Shown: positions 1-8,680, numbered from the stretch's first letter. The stretch is 64,000 bases of DNA from Rhodococcus sp. ARC_M6 (GCF_022810305.1 NZ_JALGQH010000001.1:310001-374000); one strand, 5' to 3'. A program made the numbers and translations. The notes: generated from the letters alone by a model not told the origin.

Positions 1-115
1 AACGCCCGCGGGAGGGGAAGCTCACGGTGTCACAGCGGGAGCAGCGGGCGCCGCGGAGCGTGACGCCGTCGTCGTCCACGCGCAGTGCGGCGTTGTCAAA
101 GGAGGGGTGGCTCAC
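1..115 (-). CDS. OB-fold / zinc-ribbon protein, N-terminal fragment (DUF35-like)
   Basis: Only the first 38 codons are in the window; the gene continues beyond position 1. Read from a GTG at 115, the peptide has an acidic stretch followed by RGARCSRCDTVSFPSRG. This CxxC plus aromatic-Pro pattern is typical of the rubredoxin-like zinc ribbon at the start of DUF35/OB-fold proteins that accompany thiolases and acyl-CoA enzymes. An in-frame TTG at 124 is an alternative start and a stop lies at 130-128. The gene sits about 45 bp downstream of the acyl-CoA ligase on the same strand, so the two are probably cotranscribed and belong to one CoA-thioester catabolic pathway. The zinc-ribbon pattern is visible; the pathway role is inferred. 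Confidence 0.6.
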   Translation of the reverse strand, partial: MSHPSFDNAALRVDDDGVTLRGARCSRCDTVSFPSRGR

Positions 116-161
116 GGTGTCCAATTCTTACTAGTTCGGTTGAAGGACAGTCGATTCGGGG

Positions 162-1730
162 CTAGACACGCCGGTCTTCGTTGGTCCAGTACAGCTCGCG
201 GAGGTCCTTCTTCAGTACCTTGCCGTTGACGCTGCGGGGCAGGCGCTCGATGATGTCGACCCGCTTCGGGGTGCGCACCGAGCCGAGCTTTTCCCGGCAG
301 AGCTCGAGCAACTCGGTGATGTCGATGTCCGCGTCGGGCTTGAGCTCGACGACGGCGGTGACCGCCTCGCCCCATGTCGCGTCGGGCACGCCGATGACGG
401 CGCAGTCCTGGACGGCGGGGTGGGACCAGATGATCTGTTCGACCTCGGCAGGGAAGACGTTGAAGCCCCCCGAGATGATCATGTCCTTCTTGCGGTCGGT
501 CAGAGTCAGGAATCCGCGGTCGTCGAGGAAACCGATGTCGCCGGTGTACAGCCATCCCTCGCGCACCGCCTCGGCCGTGGCCTCGGGGTTGTTGTAGTAG
601 CCCCTCATCACGAGGTCGCCGCGCACACAGATCTCGCCGTGCGTGCCTGCGGGCACCGGGTTGTCCTCGTCGTCGCGGATCTCGATTTTGACCAGCGGGA
701 ACGGGCGTCCGCAGCTGAGCAGGCGCTTGTCGTCGGCGATCTCGCCGTCGACGAAGTGCTCCTCGGGGCGCAGGAACGCGATGGAGCCGGGGGCCTCGGT
801 CTGGCCGAAGCACTCGATCATGACGGGGCCGAACAGGCCGATGGCCTGGCGCAACTTCTCCACGGACATGGGCGCCGAGCCGTAGAGGAAGTACCGCAGC
901 GAACTCAAGTCGTAGTCGCCGAGATCGGGGGTCTCGATGAGGCGGTAGATCACCGTGGGCGGCAGGAACACGTCGGTGACGTGGTGCCGGTCGATGGCGT
1001 CGAGCAGGGAGGCCGGGTCGGGGCGGGCCAGCACGACGACGCTGCCGCCGCGGGCACTGGCCGGCAGGGTGAGGATGCCCGCAGAGTGGGTCATGGGGGC
1101 CGCGGCCAGGTTCACCACGGGCTCGTCGGCCCGGTACGGCATGGCCATCATCAGCTGGGTGATGCACATGCCGAAGCTCCGGTGGGTGTTCATGACGCCC
1201 TTGGGCAGGCCCGTGGTGCCGCCGGTGGGCGAGATGATCGCAAGGGAGTCCTGCGGGATGTCCACGCGGGGGCGGGTGGCTGGTACGGCGCCCAGCCATT
1301 CCTGCAGCGGGGTGGCGTACGGGCGGTGTCCGGCGCTGTCCCCGTCCAGACAGACATACCTGACGGCGTCGCCCACTGCCGCGTGGATCTCGTCGACGGC
1401 GGCGGTCTTGGACGGGTGGTAGAACAGCACTTCACAGTCGAAGCGCTGGACGAAGCCGATGCTGTCACTGACCGGGCTGTTGGGGTTCAAGGGCACCCAG
1501 GCCCCACCGGCGCGCCAGGCGCCGATGACGCACAGCCACGCGGCCGGGTCGTTCGGCGAGAGCACCGCGATCTTCGTCTCGAGCGCGATGCCGTCGCGGA
1601 GCAGTGCATTGGAGACTCGGCAGGACAGTTCGCCCGCTTCGTCGAAGGTCCAGGTGGTATCGCCGTGGCGGTAGGCGACGGCCTTCGGATTGATGTTCCA
1701 ACCCTGATCGAAGAAATCAGACAAAGCCAA
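162..1730 (-). CDS. acyl-CoA synthetase (AMP-binding, class I adenylate-forming)
   Basis: This enzyme activates a carboxylic acid to its acyl-CoA through an acyl-adenylate. From the chosen start it has 522 residues, normal for the family. Visible motifs are the P-loop SPTGGTTGLPKGV near residue 177, YTGDIGFLDDRGFLTLTDRKKD near residue 390, the hinge region with GGFNVFPAEVE, and the C-terminal catalytic lysine in PRSVNGKVLKKDL. I chose TTG at 1730 because it follows a good GGAAAGGA ribosome site; an ATG at 1853 would add 41 residues that look non-coding. The downstream zinc-ribbon protein and the divergent aromatic-acid-type transporter suggest a transported organic acid as substrate, but the exact acid cannot be read from the sequence. 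Confidence 0.85.
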   Translation of the reverse strand: MALSDFFDQGWNINPKAVAYRHGDTTWTFDEAGELSCRVSNALLRDGIALETKIAVLSPNDPAAWLCVIGAWRAGGAWVPLNPNSPVSDSIGFVQRFDCEVLFYHPSKTAAVDEIHAAVGDAVRYVCLDGDSAGHRPYATPLQEWLGAVPATRPRVDIPQDSLAIISPTGGTTGLPKGVMNTHRSFGMCITQLMMAMPYRADEPVVNLAAAPMTHSAGILTLPASARGGSVVVLARPDPASLLDAIDRHHVTDVFLPPTVIYRLIETPDLGDYDLSSLRYFLYGSAPMSVEKLRQAIGLFGPVMIECFGQTEAPGSIAFLRPEEHFVDGEIADDKRLLSCGRPFPLVKIEIRDDEDNPVPAGTHGEICVRGDLVMRGYYNNPEATAEAVREGWLYTGDIGFLDDRGFLTLTDRKKDMIISGGFNVFPAEVEQIIWSHPAVQDCAVIGVPDATWGEAVTAVVELKPDADIDITELLELCREKLGSVRTPKRVDIIERLPRSVNGKVLKKDLRELYWTNEDRRV

Positions 1731-1925
1731 GGGGTCGTCCTTTCCATCGTGTCCACTGTGGCAAATCCAGGACGTGGTTCTTACGGTCCGGGGAGGCAAT
1801 TGACGCCCGGCGGCGCTGTAGTTCGTCGGGTATCGCCGACCGTCACTATTCACGTTAAACCGTACGACGTTAGATTAAATCATCATGTGCGAGACATCAC
1901 AAGCGACCCTGAAGTAGCAGTTCCA

Positions 1926-1943
1926 GTCAATTTATCGATTGAC
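1926..1943. promoter_or_regulatory. candidate operator, 6-bp inverted repeat
   Basis: GTCAAT and ATTGAC form a perfect inverted repeat separated by six bases. It lies in the 420-bp divergent gap between the acyl-CoA ligase and the MFS transporter. The size and symmetry fit a dimeric repressor site, and the TetR gene that follows the transporter is the obvious candidate. The rest of the gap (1731-2151) shows no gene. Confidence 0.35.
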
Positions 1944-2110
1944 CAATTAACCGACATGGGTTAGGTTTTCGATGTGATTCAAGGCACAGGCGGCCGTATT
2001 TCTGCTGCTGTGTCGCGCCGGTGTGCAGCCTGAACAGGCCGTGCCGCCGCAGCCCTCATCACGTTCCAAATGAGGCAGCCCGGACGCGTTCGCGCACTAG
2101 GCCTGGCCCC

Positions 2111-2138
2111 CGATCCCAGTCTCACGATCCCAGTCTCA
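2111..2138. repeat. perfect 14-bp tandem duplication upstream of MFS gene
   Basis: CGATCCCAGTCTCA occurs twice in direct succession, ending 13 bases before the transporter ATG and just before its TAAGGAA ribosome site. It may be a recent slippage duplication in the 5' leader. Confidence 0.85.
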
Positions 2139-2151
2139 CGTAAGGAATTCG

Positions 2152-3483
2152 ATGCTCACAGCACGCGAACTGATCGACTCCTCGTCGATCAGCAAACTCC
2201 AGATCCGGGTGATCCTCCTCTGCGGACTTGCCGCGATGGCTGAGGGTTACGACATCATTTCCATCTCGCTCGCGGTGCTGCCGATCACCGATGACTGGGG
2301 TATCACCGGCACCGAATCCGGGCTGCTGTTCAGCGCCGGCCTGGTGGGTATGGCGGTGGGTTCCATCGCGCTAGGCCCGGTGGGCGACCGCTATGGTCGC
2401 CGGCCGCTGTTGGTGGCCTCGCTGCTCATCATTACCCTCGGCATGGCACTTTCGGCGATAGCCGGGGACGTCACCCAGCTCGCGCTGCTCCGCCTGCTCA
2501 CAGGGCTCGGCATGGGCGGCATCATCCCCAGCTTGCCGGTGATCGTGGGCGAGTACGCGCCGGCACGCAAGCGTCCGACACTAATTGCGCTGTTCGCCAT
2601 CGGCATCCCGCTCGGCGGGCTACTGGGTGGGGCCGTCGCGGCCGTGTTGATGAACCACTTCAGCTGGCGGTCCGCGTTCTGGCTCGGTGCGGTTATGACC
2701 GGTGTCATCGCGCTCGTTGCCTACTTGGCCATCCCCGAATCGCCGGATTACCTCGAGTCCCGGGGAACTGCCGCCGCGCGTAAGAAGCTCGACGAGTTGG
2801 TCCGGAAGATGAACTTGAAGCCCGCCACTGTCGTCGAGACCGCGGGCGTCGTTCCCAAGGTCGCCGCCGGTTCCGGCAACGCGGCGCTGAAGTCCTGGGC
2901 GCTCGTCATCACGTGCGTGGTGTTCTTCCTGGTCAACTCTGTCTACTTCTTCGGGAACTCGTGGACGCCCAAGCTCCTGACGCTCGCGGGCATGTCCCAG
3001 AACGAGGGGATCAGCGGCGGGCTGCTGTTCTCCCTCGGAGGCGTGATCGGAACGCTGATTTTCGCTGCGCTCGCAATTCGATTCTCCGCAATGTGGGTGA
3101 CCTGTGGTTTCGCCCTCGGAGGTGCGGTGCTGTTCGGCTTCATGTCGATCATCTCGACCCAACTCAACCCGGTTCTGGTCTCCACCGCACTGCTCGGTGT
3201 CTGCCTGATGGCGACCTTCACCGGCCTGTACGTCATGGTGCCCATCCTGTTCCGTCCGGAGGCCCGAGTCTCGGCCATGGGCATCGCCGCAGGTCTCGGC
3301 CGAGTTGGCAGCATTGCGACCCCGATGATCGTGGGCGCGATGGTGGACCTCGGCTGGCCGACCAGTTCGATATTCTTCACGTTTGTCCTCCCGGCTCTGC
3401 TCGCAGCGCTCGGGATCGCCTACGCACAGATCCGCAACAGTCGGACGACCGGCGCCGCGACCAAGGAGCTCGCGGACGTCTAG
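2152..3483 (+). CDS. MFS transporter, aromatic acid:H+ symporter (AAHS)-like
   Basis: A 443-residue integral membrane protein with about twelve hydrophobic helices. The first helix contains AEGYDI, which carries the Asp-containing signature typical of AAHS permeases such as PcaK and BenK. The loop between helices 2 and 3 has the MFS motif GPVGDRYGRRPLL near residue 80. A long central cytoplasmic loop (around residues 195-245) separates the two six-helix halves. It probably imports an organic or aromatic acid by proton symport. The ATG follows a TAAGGAA site. It is divergent from the acyl-CoA ligase and abuts the convergent TetR gene with no bases between the stop codons, suggesting an import-and-activation module. 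The substrate is unassigned. Confidence 0.85.
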   Translation: MLTARELIDSSSISKLQIRVILLCGLAAMAEGYDIISISLAVLPITDDWGITGTESGLLFSAGLVGMAVGSIALGPVGDRYGRRPLLVASLLIITLGMALSAIAGDVTQLALLRLLTGLGMGGIIPSLPVIVGEYAPARKRPTLIALFAIGIPLGGLLGGAVAAVLMNHFSWRSAFWLGAVMTGVIALVAYLAIPESPDYLESRGTAAARKKLDELVRKMNLKPATVVETAGVVPKVAAGSGNAALKSWALVITCVVFFLVNSVYFFGNSWTPKLLTLAGMSQNEGISGGLLFSLGGVIGTLIFAALAIRFSAMWVTCGFALGGAVLFGFMSIISTQLNPVLVSTALLGVCLMATFTGLYVMVPILFRPEARVSAMGIAAGLGRVGSIATPMIVGAMVDLGWPTSSIFFTFVLPALLAALGIAYAQIRNSRTTGAATKELADV

Positions 3484-4119
3484 TCAGTGAGCTATCTCGT
3501 CCCGGTCCTCGTGCGTCACGCCGTAGAGAAAACTGCGCAGCAACTTCTCGTGGCGCTGCCGTGGTGTGGCCGTATGCGCTGCCTCTGCCGCGCTGAGGAC
3601 CGGGTGCGCGGTGGCCTTGACGTTGGCGAAGACCACTGCGCGCTTGGACTCCGGCCGCATCGCCTCGGTGAGCGTGATACCCATCGTCAGCTTTTCCGTG
3701 CCGTCGAGGATTGGGACATGCAGCTGGATCGGGACCCCGGACTCTTCCAGATAGACGGCAGCCTGCTCCCAGACATCGGTAACCATGTCGCGGGGTAGGA
3801 ACTGCAACAGCACCGGGGCCGCGTTCCGGTGGCGCAGAATCACGTCTCGAAAGTTCAAGTTGTAGGCGATGAGCCAGTCCTGCCATTGGTCCGAGGGCCG
3901 GTCGCGGGGGATGCGGGTCTCATAGACGATGGCTTTCGCGACCTCGCACAGGATCTCCGACTTGTCGGCGAAGTGGTGGTAGAGCGACGGGGCCTTGACG
4001 CCGAGCGCCCGCGCGAGCCGCGGCAGGCTGAATGCCTCTAGGCCCTCGTCGTCGATGATCTCAATTGCCGCGGCAACGGCGGCGGCGCGGCTGATCAACG
4101 GCTTTGACGGTCGGGCCAT
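3484..4119 (-). CDS. TetR family transcriptional regulator
   Basis: A 211-residue protein. The N-terminal helix-turn-helix covers roughly residues 10-60, with FSLPRLARALGVKAPSLYHHF as its recognition region. The remainder is a ligand-binding C-terminal domain resembling the TetR/AcrR effector domain. Its stop codon directly abuts the stop of the MFS transporter. The position suggests it represses the transporter and ligase promoters and its own gene. A TGCCG-N9-CGGCA inverted repeat 42 bp upstream of its start is a candidate autoregulatory site. The effector is unknown, plausibly the imported acid or its CoA ester. Confidence 0.85.
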   Translation of the reverse strand: MARPSKPLISRAAAVAAAIEIIDDEGLEAFSLPRLARALGVKAPSLYHHFADKSEILCEVAKAIVYETRIPRDRPSDQWQDWLIAYNLNFRDVILRHRNAAPVLLQFLPRDMVTDVWEQAAVYLEESGVPIQLHVPILDGTEKLTMGITLTEAMRPESKRAVVFANVKATAHPVLSAAEAAHTATPRQRHEKLLRSFLYGVTHEDRDEIAH

Positions 4120-4160
4120 GGCCCTCGGACTCCTCTGGTCAGCTTGAGCGGTCGGGTTAC

Positions 4161-4179
4161 TGCCGAAGGTAATACGGCA
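4161..4179. promoter_or_regulatory. candidate TetR operator
   Basis: TGCCG and CGGCA are inverted with a nine-base spacer, just upstream of the TetR start at 4119. The spacing suits a TetR dimer. No experimental or comparative support is available here. Confidence 0.35.
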
Positions 4180-4553
4180 ACGAGCGTTGTGGGTGCTACC
4201 GCGACGGCATTGTCTGGCGATCGTACAAGTCTCGAGCGTTGGCAGGCCTTAACTTAGGGTAGGCGGGGCGTTTCGGGTGTTGCGGTCAGCCGACGAGGGT
4301 GGTGGTGACGTCGTCAGGGCATGTTGTCGTAGAGAGTGCGCGCAACCGCGTGGGAACATTCTCATCCTCCGCGATTGGTCCGTCCGGCGTGAGCAACGAA
4401 TTCGTCGCTGCCGCCGCCCCGAACAACCCGACCCGGCAGTGGGAGCGCCGTAGAAGCTATTTCAATCGGACCGAATGAGGAGAAATGGGCCGCTGAAACT
4501 GCCTGCGCATCCAAAAAGGTGAACTCAACAGGCCTTGATGGGGGAACAGTCGA
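4180..4553. other. gene-free stretch upstream of tRNA-Gly
   Basis: About 370 bp without a convincing coding sequence. Short frames exist on the minus strand (a reading ends in TLYDNMP before a stop near 4316), but none has a start, ribosome site and adequate length. It could be decayed coding sequence; nothing recognisable is seen. Confidence 0.4.
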
Positions 4554-4627
4554 TGGAGCCGGTGACGGGAATCGAACCCGCAACTCGACCTTGGGAAGGT
4601 CACGTGATACCACTTCACCACACCGGC
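4554..4627 (-). tRNA. tRNA-Gly (CCC anticodon)
   Basis: On the minus strand the sequence folds as a cloverleaf. The acceptor stem GCCGGTG pairs with CACCGGC. The anticodon loop TTCCCAA carries CCC. The T-arm has GGTTCGAATCC. The discriminator is T and a CCA end is encoded (4556-4554). It decodes GGG glycine codons. No integrase or attachment-site duplication is visible beside it. Confidence 0.95.
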
Positions 4628-4684
4628 ATAACCAGGGATCGGGGACGTTCACATCCCACTTGACACCCTGCGTTGCGAACATTA

Positions 4685-5644
4685 TCAGACGACCTGCCCA
4701 TTGTGTGTCAAGCCTGACTGGCGTTGTTGCCGCGGGTGTTTTGCATACGCAGCCAGTCGTTGACCCAAATGGATGACGGCATCATCCGCGTCACGGAGAA
4801 ATCCGACTTGCAGGTGATAGACGTGCCACCGGCGCGGGTTGTGAAAGTGCTCGACAATGGCGCCGGAGTTGTTGTCGCGGAACAATTTTTCGAGCAGATG
4901 GGCATCTACTGAGATCGGATCTTGCCCAGCTGAATGAAGTACGACGGGCGGTAGGCCGCGCAGGTCGCCGTATACGGGGGAGATCAAAGGATCGGCCGCG
5001 TCGGCACTCCCGACGTAGGCGGGCGCCCAATCGGAGATGAGTGAAGGGATGATCAGGGGATCGGTTCCGGCTTCCCGACGGTGTTCGACGTCGGCAGCCA
5101 GGTCGGCCCACGGGCAGATTAATCCGAGGGCCGCGGGTAGGTGATCTCCGTTGTCACGCAAGGCCATCGCGAGTGCCAGGGTTAGGCCGCCGCCGGCGGA
5201 ATCCCCGGCGATGACCACCTTCGAAGCATCTTCCGCGCTGGAGACGAGTGCCCGGTACACGGCCAGTGCGTCATCGAGGGCGTGCGGAAACGGATGTTCG
5301 GGGGCACGTCTGTACTCGACCAGGACGACATTCATGCCCGCTGCAGCTCCTAGGTTGGCCGCAAATCCGGTGTAGCCGCGGGCAGTTCCCAGGGCGTAGC
5401 CACCGCCGTGCAGGTACAGGAGTGTGTGGGAGTCTGAAGAATTGGGCGGTAGGACCCGCTCGACTTCGACGCCGCCGATGTGATCGGTGCCTTGGATTCG
5501 GGTTCCCCGCGGTGGCCGCGCACCTTGCGACAGCAGGTCGACGAGTGTGCGTTTGGTTGAAATCGGTAGGCGAGACGAGGTGAAGAGCGGACGGGCAGTG
5601 CGAAGTCCCATTCGGAGGATCGCGGGAGGCATTCGTAGTTTCAT
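4685..5644 (-). CDS. alpha/beta hydrolase, hormone-sensitive-lipase-like esterase
   Basis: A 319-residue family IV esterase. Motifs are the oxyanion-hole HGGG (residue about 78), the YRRAPEHPFPHALDD block, and the nucleophile elbow GDSAGGG (residue about 148). A late Asp in HSAGQDPIS (about 242) and His residues in RRWHVYHLQ (about 275) are candidates for the rest of the triad. It hydrolyses carboxyl esters in the cytoplasm; no signal peptide is seen. It is divergent from a TetR regulator that precedes a Baeyer-Villiger monooxygenase. A monooxygenase makes an ester from a ketone and an esterase would cleave it, so a linked two-step ketone degradation is a reasonable inference. Confidence 0.82.
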   Translation of the reverse strand: MKLRMPPAILRMGLRTARPLFTSSRLPISTKRTLVDLLSQGARPPRGTRIQGTDHIGGVEVERVLPPNSSDSHTLLYLHGGGYALGTARGYTGFAANLGAAAGMNVVLVEYRRAPEHPFPHALDDALAVYRALVSSAEDASKVVIAGDSAGGGLTLALAMALRDNGDHLPAALGLICPWADLAADVEHRREAGTDPLIIPSLISDWAPAYVGSADAADPLISPVYGDLRGLPPVVLHSAGQDPISVDAHLLEKLFRDNNSGAIVEHFHNPRRWHVYHLQVGFLRDADDAVIHLGQRLAAYAKHPRQQRQSGLTHNGQVV

Positions 5645-5729
5645 CGGATTTCTTTCTGGGAGACGGGCGGTAAGGTCGGATGGTGCAGAACCGGACTAGA
5701 ACAGTGGCAGTGCGATGGGAGTGTGAACG

Positions 5730-6350
5730 GTGACCGCGCCGCGCAAGCGTCTGAGCGCCGACGACCGTCGGGAACAAATCGTTCGTTCTGCTCGAACTGT
5801 CTTCTCTCGCACCGGACTCGCCGGGGCCCGAACCCGCGATATCGCTGTGGAAGCCGGCGTCAACGAGGCGTTGCTGTACCGGCACTTCGCATCCAAGGAA
5901 GAGTTGTTCGAGGCGGCGGTGGCAGCGCCCCTCGAGACTGCGGTCCTGCGGTTGGTGGCAGCCTCTGGTGCCCCGCCCGAAGAATTCGACGTGACTGCCG
6001 AGGTCATGCGCGGTCGTACATCCGCATTCATTGCCGAACTCCTCGAGGTGATGGGGGAGGTTGCGCCCCTGCTGGGTGTGATGCTGTTCGGTCAGTCGGA
6101 AGCGTCGACCGACTATTTTCGAACTCGAATCATGCCGTCGCTGGACAAGATTCAAGAAGTCGTCGAAATTAATCTGAAAGCCTGGGCGCACAAGAAATTT
6201 GATGCCGAGCTGGTTGTTCAGATGATCTTCGGAGCGGCATGGTTTCTCGCTGTCGCGGATCAGCTCAATCAGCGCTCGCGTGATCGGGTGACCCTGGCGG
6301 AACAGATCACCGCGATCGTGATCGACGGTTTGGTCGAACGTAACCCCTGA
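5730..6350 (+). CDS. TetR family transcriptional regulator
   Basis: A 206-residue regulator starting with GTG at 5730. The helix-turn-helix lies around residues 12-58 (TRDIAVEAGVNEALLYRHFASKEELF is split across this region). The C-terminal half is a helical dimerisation and effector domain. It lies between the divergent esterase and the downstream monooxygenase, so it is well placed to control both. Two inverted repeats in the following intergenic gap (6358-6375 and 6430-6443) are candidate targets. The ligand is not identifiable. Confidence 0.83.
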   Translation: MTAPRKRLSADDRREQIVRSARTVFSRTGLAGARTRDIAVEAGVNEALLYRHFASKEELFEAAVAAPLETAVLRLVAASGAPPEEFDVTAEVMRGRTSAFIAELLEVMGEVAPLLGVMLFGQSEASTDYFRTRIMPSLDKIQEVVEINLKAWAHKKFDAELVVQMIFGAAWFLAVADQLNQRSRDRVTLAEQITAIVIDGLVERNP

Positions 6351-6357
6351 TCTCAAG

Positions 6358-6375
6358 TAAGTGTTTGCATACTTA
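6358..6375. promoter_or_regulatory. candidate operator upstream of BVMO
   Basis: TAAGT and ACTTA are inverted with an eight-base spacer in the AT-richer gap between the TetR gene and the monooxygenase. The region also resembles a promoter core. Regulator assignment is inferred from position only. Confidence 0.35.
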
Positions 6376-6429
6376 TCTCTTTCGAAGCTCTTGTCAAGGG
6401 TTCTGACGTGCCCACATTGACTCTAGACA

Positions 6430-6443
6430 AGTAAATGGTTACT
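6430..6443. promoter_or_regulatory. second candidate operator upstream of BVMO
   Basis: AGTAA-ATGG-TTACT is a short perfect inverted repeat about 60 bp upstream of the monooxygenase start. It shares the AAGTAA core with the first repeat at 6355-6375, consistent with two related half-site pairs for one repressor. Confidence 0.4.
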
Positions 6444-6504
6444 GACTAACGTGTGGTGTGCGTCACTTCAATGGCTAGTTTCGGCCGATCGGGAAGGTGA
6501 ACAT

Positions 6505-8031
6505 ATGCCTACACAGGACCTGAGAATCGCGGAGGCGACTCCCACTGGCGAAGGGCAAGGCGAGCGCGTCGTTGACGTGCTGATTCTGGGCGGGGGACTC
6601 TGCGGCATCTCGGCCGCAATCGGTTGCCTGCGAAAAGGGATCGATGACATCGTGATCGTCGAACGAGCGCACAGTGTCGGCGGGACCTGGCATCACAACA
6701 CGTATCCCGGTTGCGCCGTTGACATTCCGTCGCATGTCTATTCATTTTCATTCGAGCTCAATCCTGATTGGAGCGCCGGATTCTCACCCCAGGGTGAAGT
6801 CGAGAGCTACCTGAATCGTGTGTGCGAGAAGTACCAGTTGGCACAGAAATTCGAACTTGGAACCGAAGTGCTCGACGCGACGTGGCACGACAGCCTGCAG
6901 CGGTGGCAAATTACCACGAATCAAGTTGTCTACCAAGCTCGTTCGTTCATCACTGCCGCAGGTCCGCTCCACGAGCCGATCATCCCGTCGTTGCCTGGCC
7001 TGGAGGATTTCGCAGGTGAAGTCTTCCACTCGTCGAACTGGCCGAAAGACTTCGATCCGACGGGCAAGAACGTCGTAGTCATCGGCACGGGCGCGTCGGC
7101 AATTCAGTTTGTACCGGCCATCCAACCAGCGGTGAAGCAGATGACGGTCCTGCAGCGAACTCCGTCGTGGGTGATGGCCAAACCGAATTGGAAGACAACA
7201 GCATTCGAGCGTCGAATGCTGCGCCGGTTCCCGGCCTTGATGCAGGCCATGCGATTGGGAATCTGGATTCCGATGGACATCTTCTTTGTTCTCGCGACGA
7301 AGTTTCCGCGTTTCGCGCGTGCGATGTCGACTGTGGCGAAGGCGCACATCCGGAAGTCGATTACCGACCCGCAGATGATTTCCGATCTCACTCCCAACTA
7401 TGCGCCGGCCTGCAAGCGATTGGGATTCTCCAACGACTTCTATCCGGCGTTGGCGAGCGACAACGTCGACCTCTGGACGTCCCCGGCAGCTCGGATAACC
7501 GAGAACTCCGTCATTACGGCGGACGGCCGAGAAGCGGTCGCCGATGCCATCGTTCTGGGCACCGGATTTCATACTCTCCAAAATCATCCGGTAGCCGAAC
7601 GCATTCACGGCAAAGACGGCCGGAGCCTCGCCGACGTGTGGGACGGCAACCCGACGGCCTACATGGGAACCACTATGGCGGGATTCCCCAACGCGTACAT
7701 CATGTTCGGACCCAACGCGGGAACCCTGTCGGGTTTCGTGATGGCGGAGGCGCAAACCGACTACATTCTCGGGGCGCTCGAATCCTTACGATCGCACGGA
7801 CTGACCAGCATTGAGGTTCGGGAGGAAGAGCAGCAGGCTTTTGTCGAGGCCGTGGACAAGACGATGAAATCATCGACCTTCGCGCTGGGACGATGCGCGA
7901 GTTACTACCTCGCAGACAACGGCCGGGTGGCGCTGCCGTGGCCGGGGTCGATGAGCAACTTGCGTCGTAAGCTCGCACGCTTCGACCTCTCGGCCTACCA
8001 GACCAGGGCGGTGCGGCACGTCACGGTGTGA
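6505..8031 (+). CDS. flavin-containing monooxygenase, Baeyer-Villiger type
   Basis: A 508-residue FAD/NADPH enzyme, expected to insert oxygen next to a ketone to form an ester or lactone. It has an N-terminal FAD Rossmann motif GGGLCG (about residue 33) and the ERAHSVGGTWHHNTYPG block. The Baeyer-Villiger fingerprint FxGxxxHxxxW is present as FAGEVFHSSNWPKD (about residue 172). A second, NADPH-binding GTGASA motif lies near residue 200. The ATG at 6505 follows GGGAAGGTGA; an in-frame ATG at 6451 adds 18 poor residues. It probably works with the divergent esterase and the upstream TetR. The substrate (cyclic, steroid or linear ketone) cannot be deduced. Confidence 0.87.
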   Translation: MPTQDLRIAEATPTGEGQGERVVDVLILGGGLCGISAAIGCLRKGIDDIVIVERAHSVGGTWHHNTYPGCAVDIPSHVYSFSFELNPDWSAGFSPQGEVESYLNRVCEKYQLAQKFELGTEVLDATWHDSLQRWQITTNQVVYQARSFITAAGPLHEPIIPSLPGLEDFAGEVFHSSNWPKDFDPTGKNVVVIGTGASAIQFVPAIQPAVKQMTVLQRTPSWVMAKPNWKTTAFERRMLRRFPALMQAMRLGIWIPMDIFFVLATKFPRFARAMSTVAKAHIRKSITDPQMISDLTPNYAPACKRLGFSNDFYPALASDNVDLWTSPAARITENSVITADGREAVADAIVLGTGFHTLQNHPVAERIHGKDGRSLADVWDGNPTAYMGTTMAGFPNAYIMFGPNAGTLSGFVMAEAQTDYILGALESLRSHGLTSIEVREEEQQAFVEAVDKTMKSSTFALGRCASYYLADNGRVALPWPGSMSNLRRKLARFDLSAYQTRAVRHVTV

Positions 8032-8085
8032 TGGCCCTGACCCCTACGGCTGTGACGATTGGTCGGCTCGGAGGGCCTGAACCGG

Positions 8086-8091
8086 TAACCT
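8086..8091 (+). promoter_or_regulatory. putative -10 element of dcd, leaderless transcript
   Basis: TAACCT sits six bases upstream of the dcd GTG and no ribosome site is visible. This spacing is typical of leaderless actinobacterial mRNAs. No clear -35 box was found. Confidence 0.4.
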
Positions 8092-8097
8092 CTACGT

Positions 8098-8667
8098 GTG
8101 CTGCTCTCCGATCGTGACCTCCGTGCCGAAATTTCCGTTGGACGCCTGGGCATCGACCCCTTCGACGACACGATGGTTCAGCCGTCCAGTGTCGACGTGC
8201 GACTAGACGGTCTGTTTCGGGTCTTCAACAACACGCGATACACGCACATCGACCCGGCACAGCGTCAGGACGAACTGACCAGCCTCGTCGAGCGGGCGGA
8301 GGGCGAGCCGTTCGTTCTGCACCCTGGAGAGTTTGTCCTCGGTTCGACGCTCGAGGTGTGCTCGCTGCCCGACGATTTGGCGGGACGCCTCGAAGGTAAG
8401 TCCAGCTTGGGGCGTCTGGGCCTGCTGACGCACTCCACCGCAGGTTTCATCGATCCGGGCTTCAGCGGCCACATCACGCTGGAGCTGTCGAACGTCGCGA
8501 ATCTCCCGATCATCTTGTGGCCGGGAATGAAGATCGGTCAGCTGTGCCTGCTGCGGCTGTCGAGCGCCGCCGAGTTCCCGTACGGAAGTTCCGAGGCGGG
8601 TTCCAAGTACCAGGGCCAGCGTGGACCTACACCGTCGAAGGCATACCTGAACTTCAACCGCGGCTGA
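8098..8667 (+). CDS. dcd: dCTP deaminase
   Basis: A 189-residue enzyme of the expected length, opening with [11 protein letters not shown]. It has the conserved [10 protein letters not shown] block, the [23 protein letters not shown] catalytic region (read in parts, about residues 98-120) and the C-terminal [18 protein letters not shown] nucleotide-binding tail. It deaminates dCTP to dUTP; in actinobacteria the enzyme may be bifunctional and yield dUMP. GTG start, probably leaderless. A tRNA-Gly and a ugd gene are its usual mycobacterial neighbours; here both are displaced by intervening metabolic and polysaccharide genes. Confidence 0.95.
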   Translation: MLLSDRDLRAEISVGRLGIDPFDDTMVQPSSVDVRLDGLFRVFNNTRYTHIDPAQRQDELTSLVERAEGEPFVLHPGEFVLGSTLEVCSLPDDLAGRLEGKSSLGRLGLLTHSTAGFIDPGFSGHITLELSNVANLPIILWPGMKIGQLCLLRLSSAAEFPYGSSEAGSKYQGQRGPTPSKAYLNFNRG

Positions 8668-8680
8668 TGGACGGCGTGCG

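Noticed and set aside
12..121. Direct repeat GGAGGGG..GCTCACGGTGTC at 12-31 and 102-121
   Set aside because: Both copies are in the coding frame of the OB-fold protein and its immediate upstream bases. With three mismatches and one copy pair, chance or codon similarity is the simpler explanation.
420..1964. 514-residue plus-strand frame
   Set aside because: It is antisense to the acyl-CoA ligase, which has all family motifs. The antisense frame has no start site support and an unnatural composition.
4554..4627. tRNA-Gly as an integration site of a mobile island
   Set aside because: No integrase, no excisionase and no duplicated tRNA 3' end were found in the window.
4362..4682. 106-residue minus-strand frame over the tRNA
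   Set aside because: It reads straight through the tRNA-Gly gene, so it cannot be a real protein gene.
5271..6356. 361-residue minus-strand frame
   Set aside because: It spans the esterase and the TetR gene on the opposite strand or in another frame and crosses a promoter region; low complexity, no domain.
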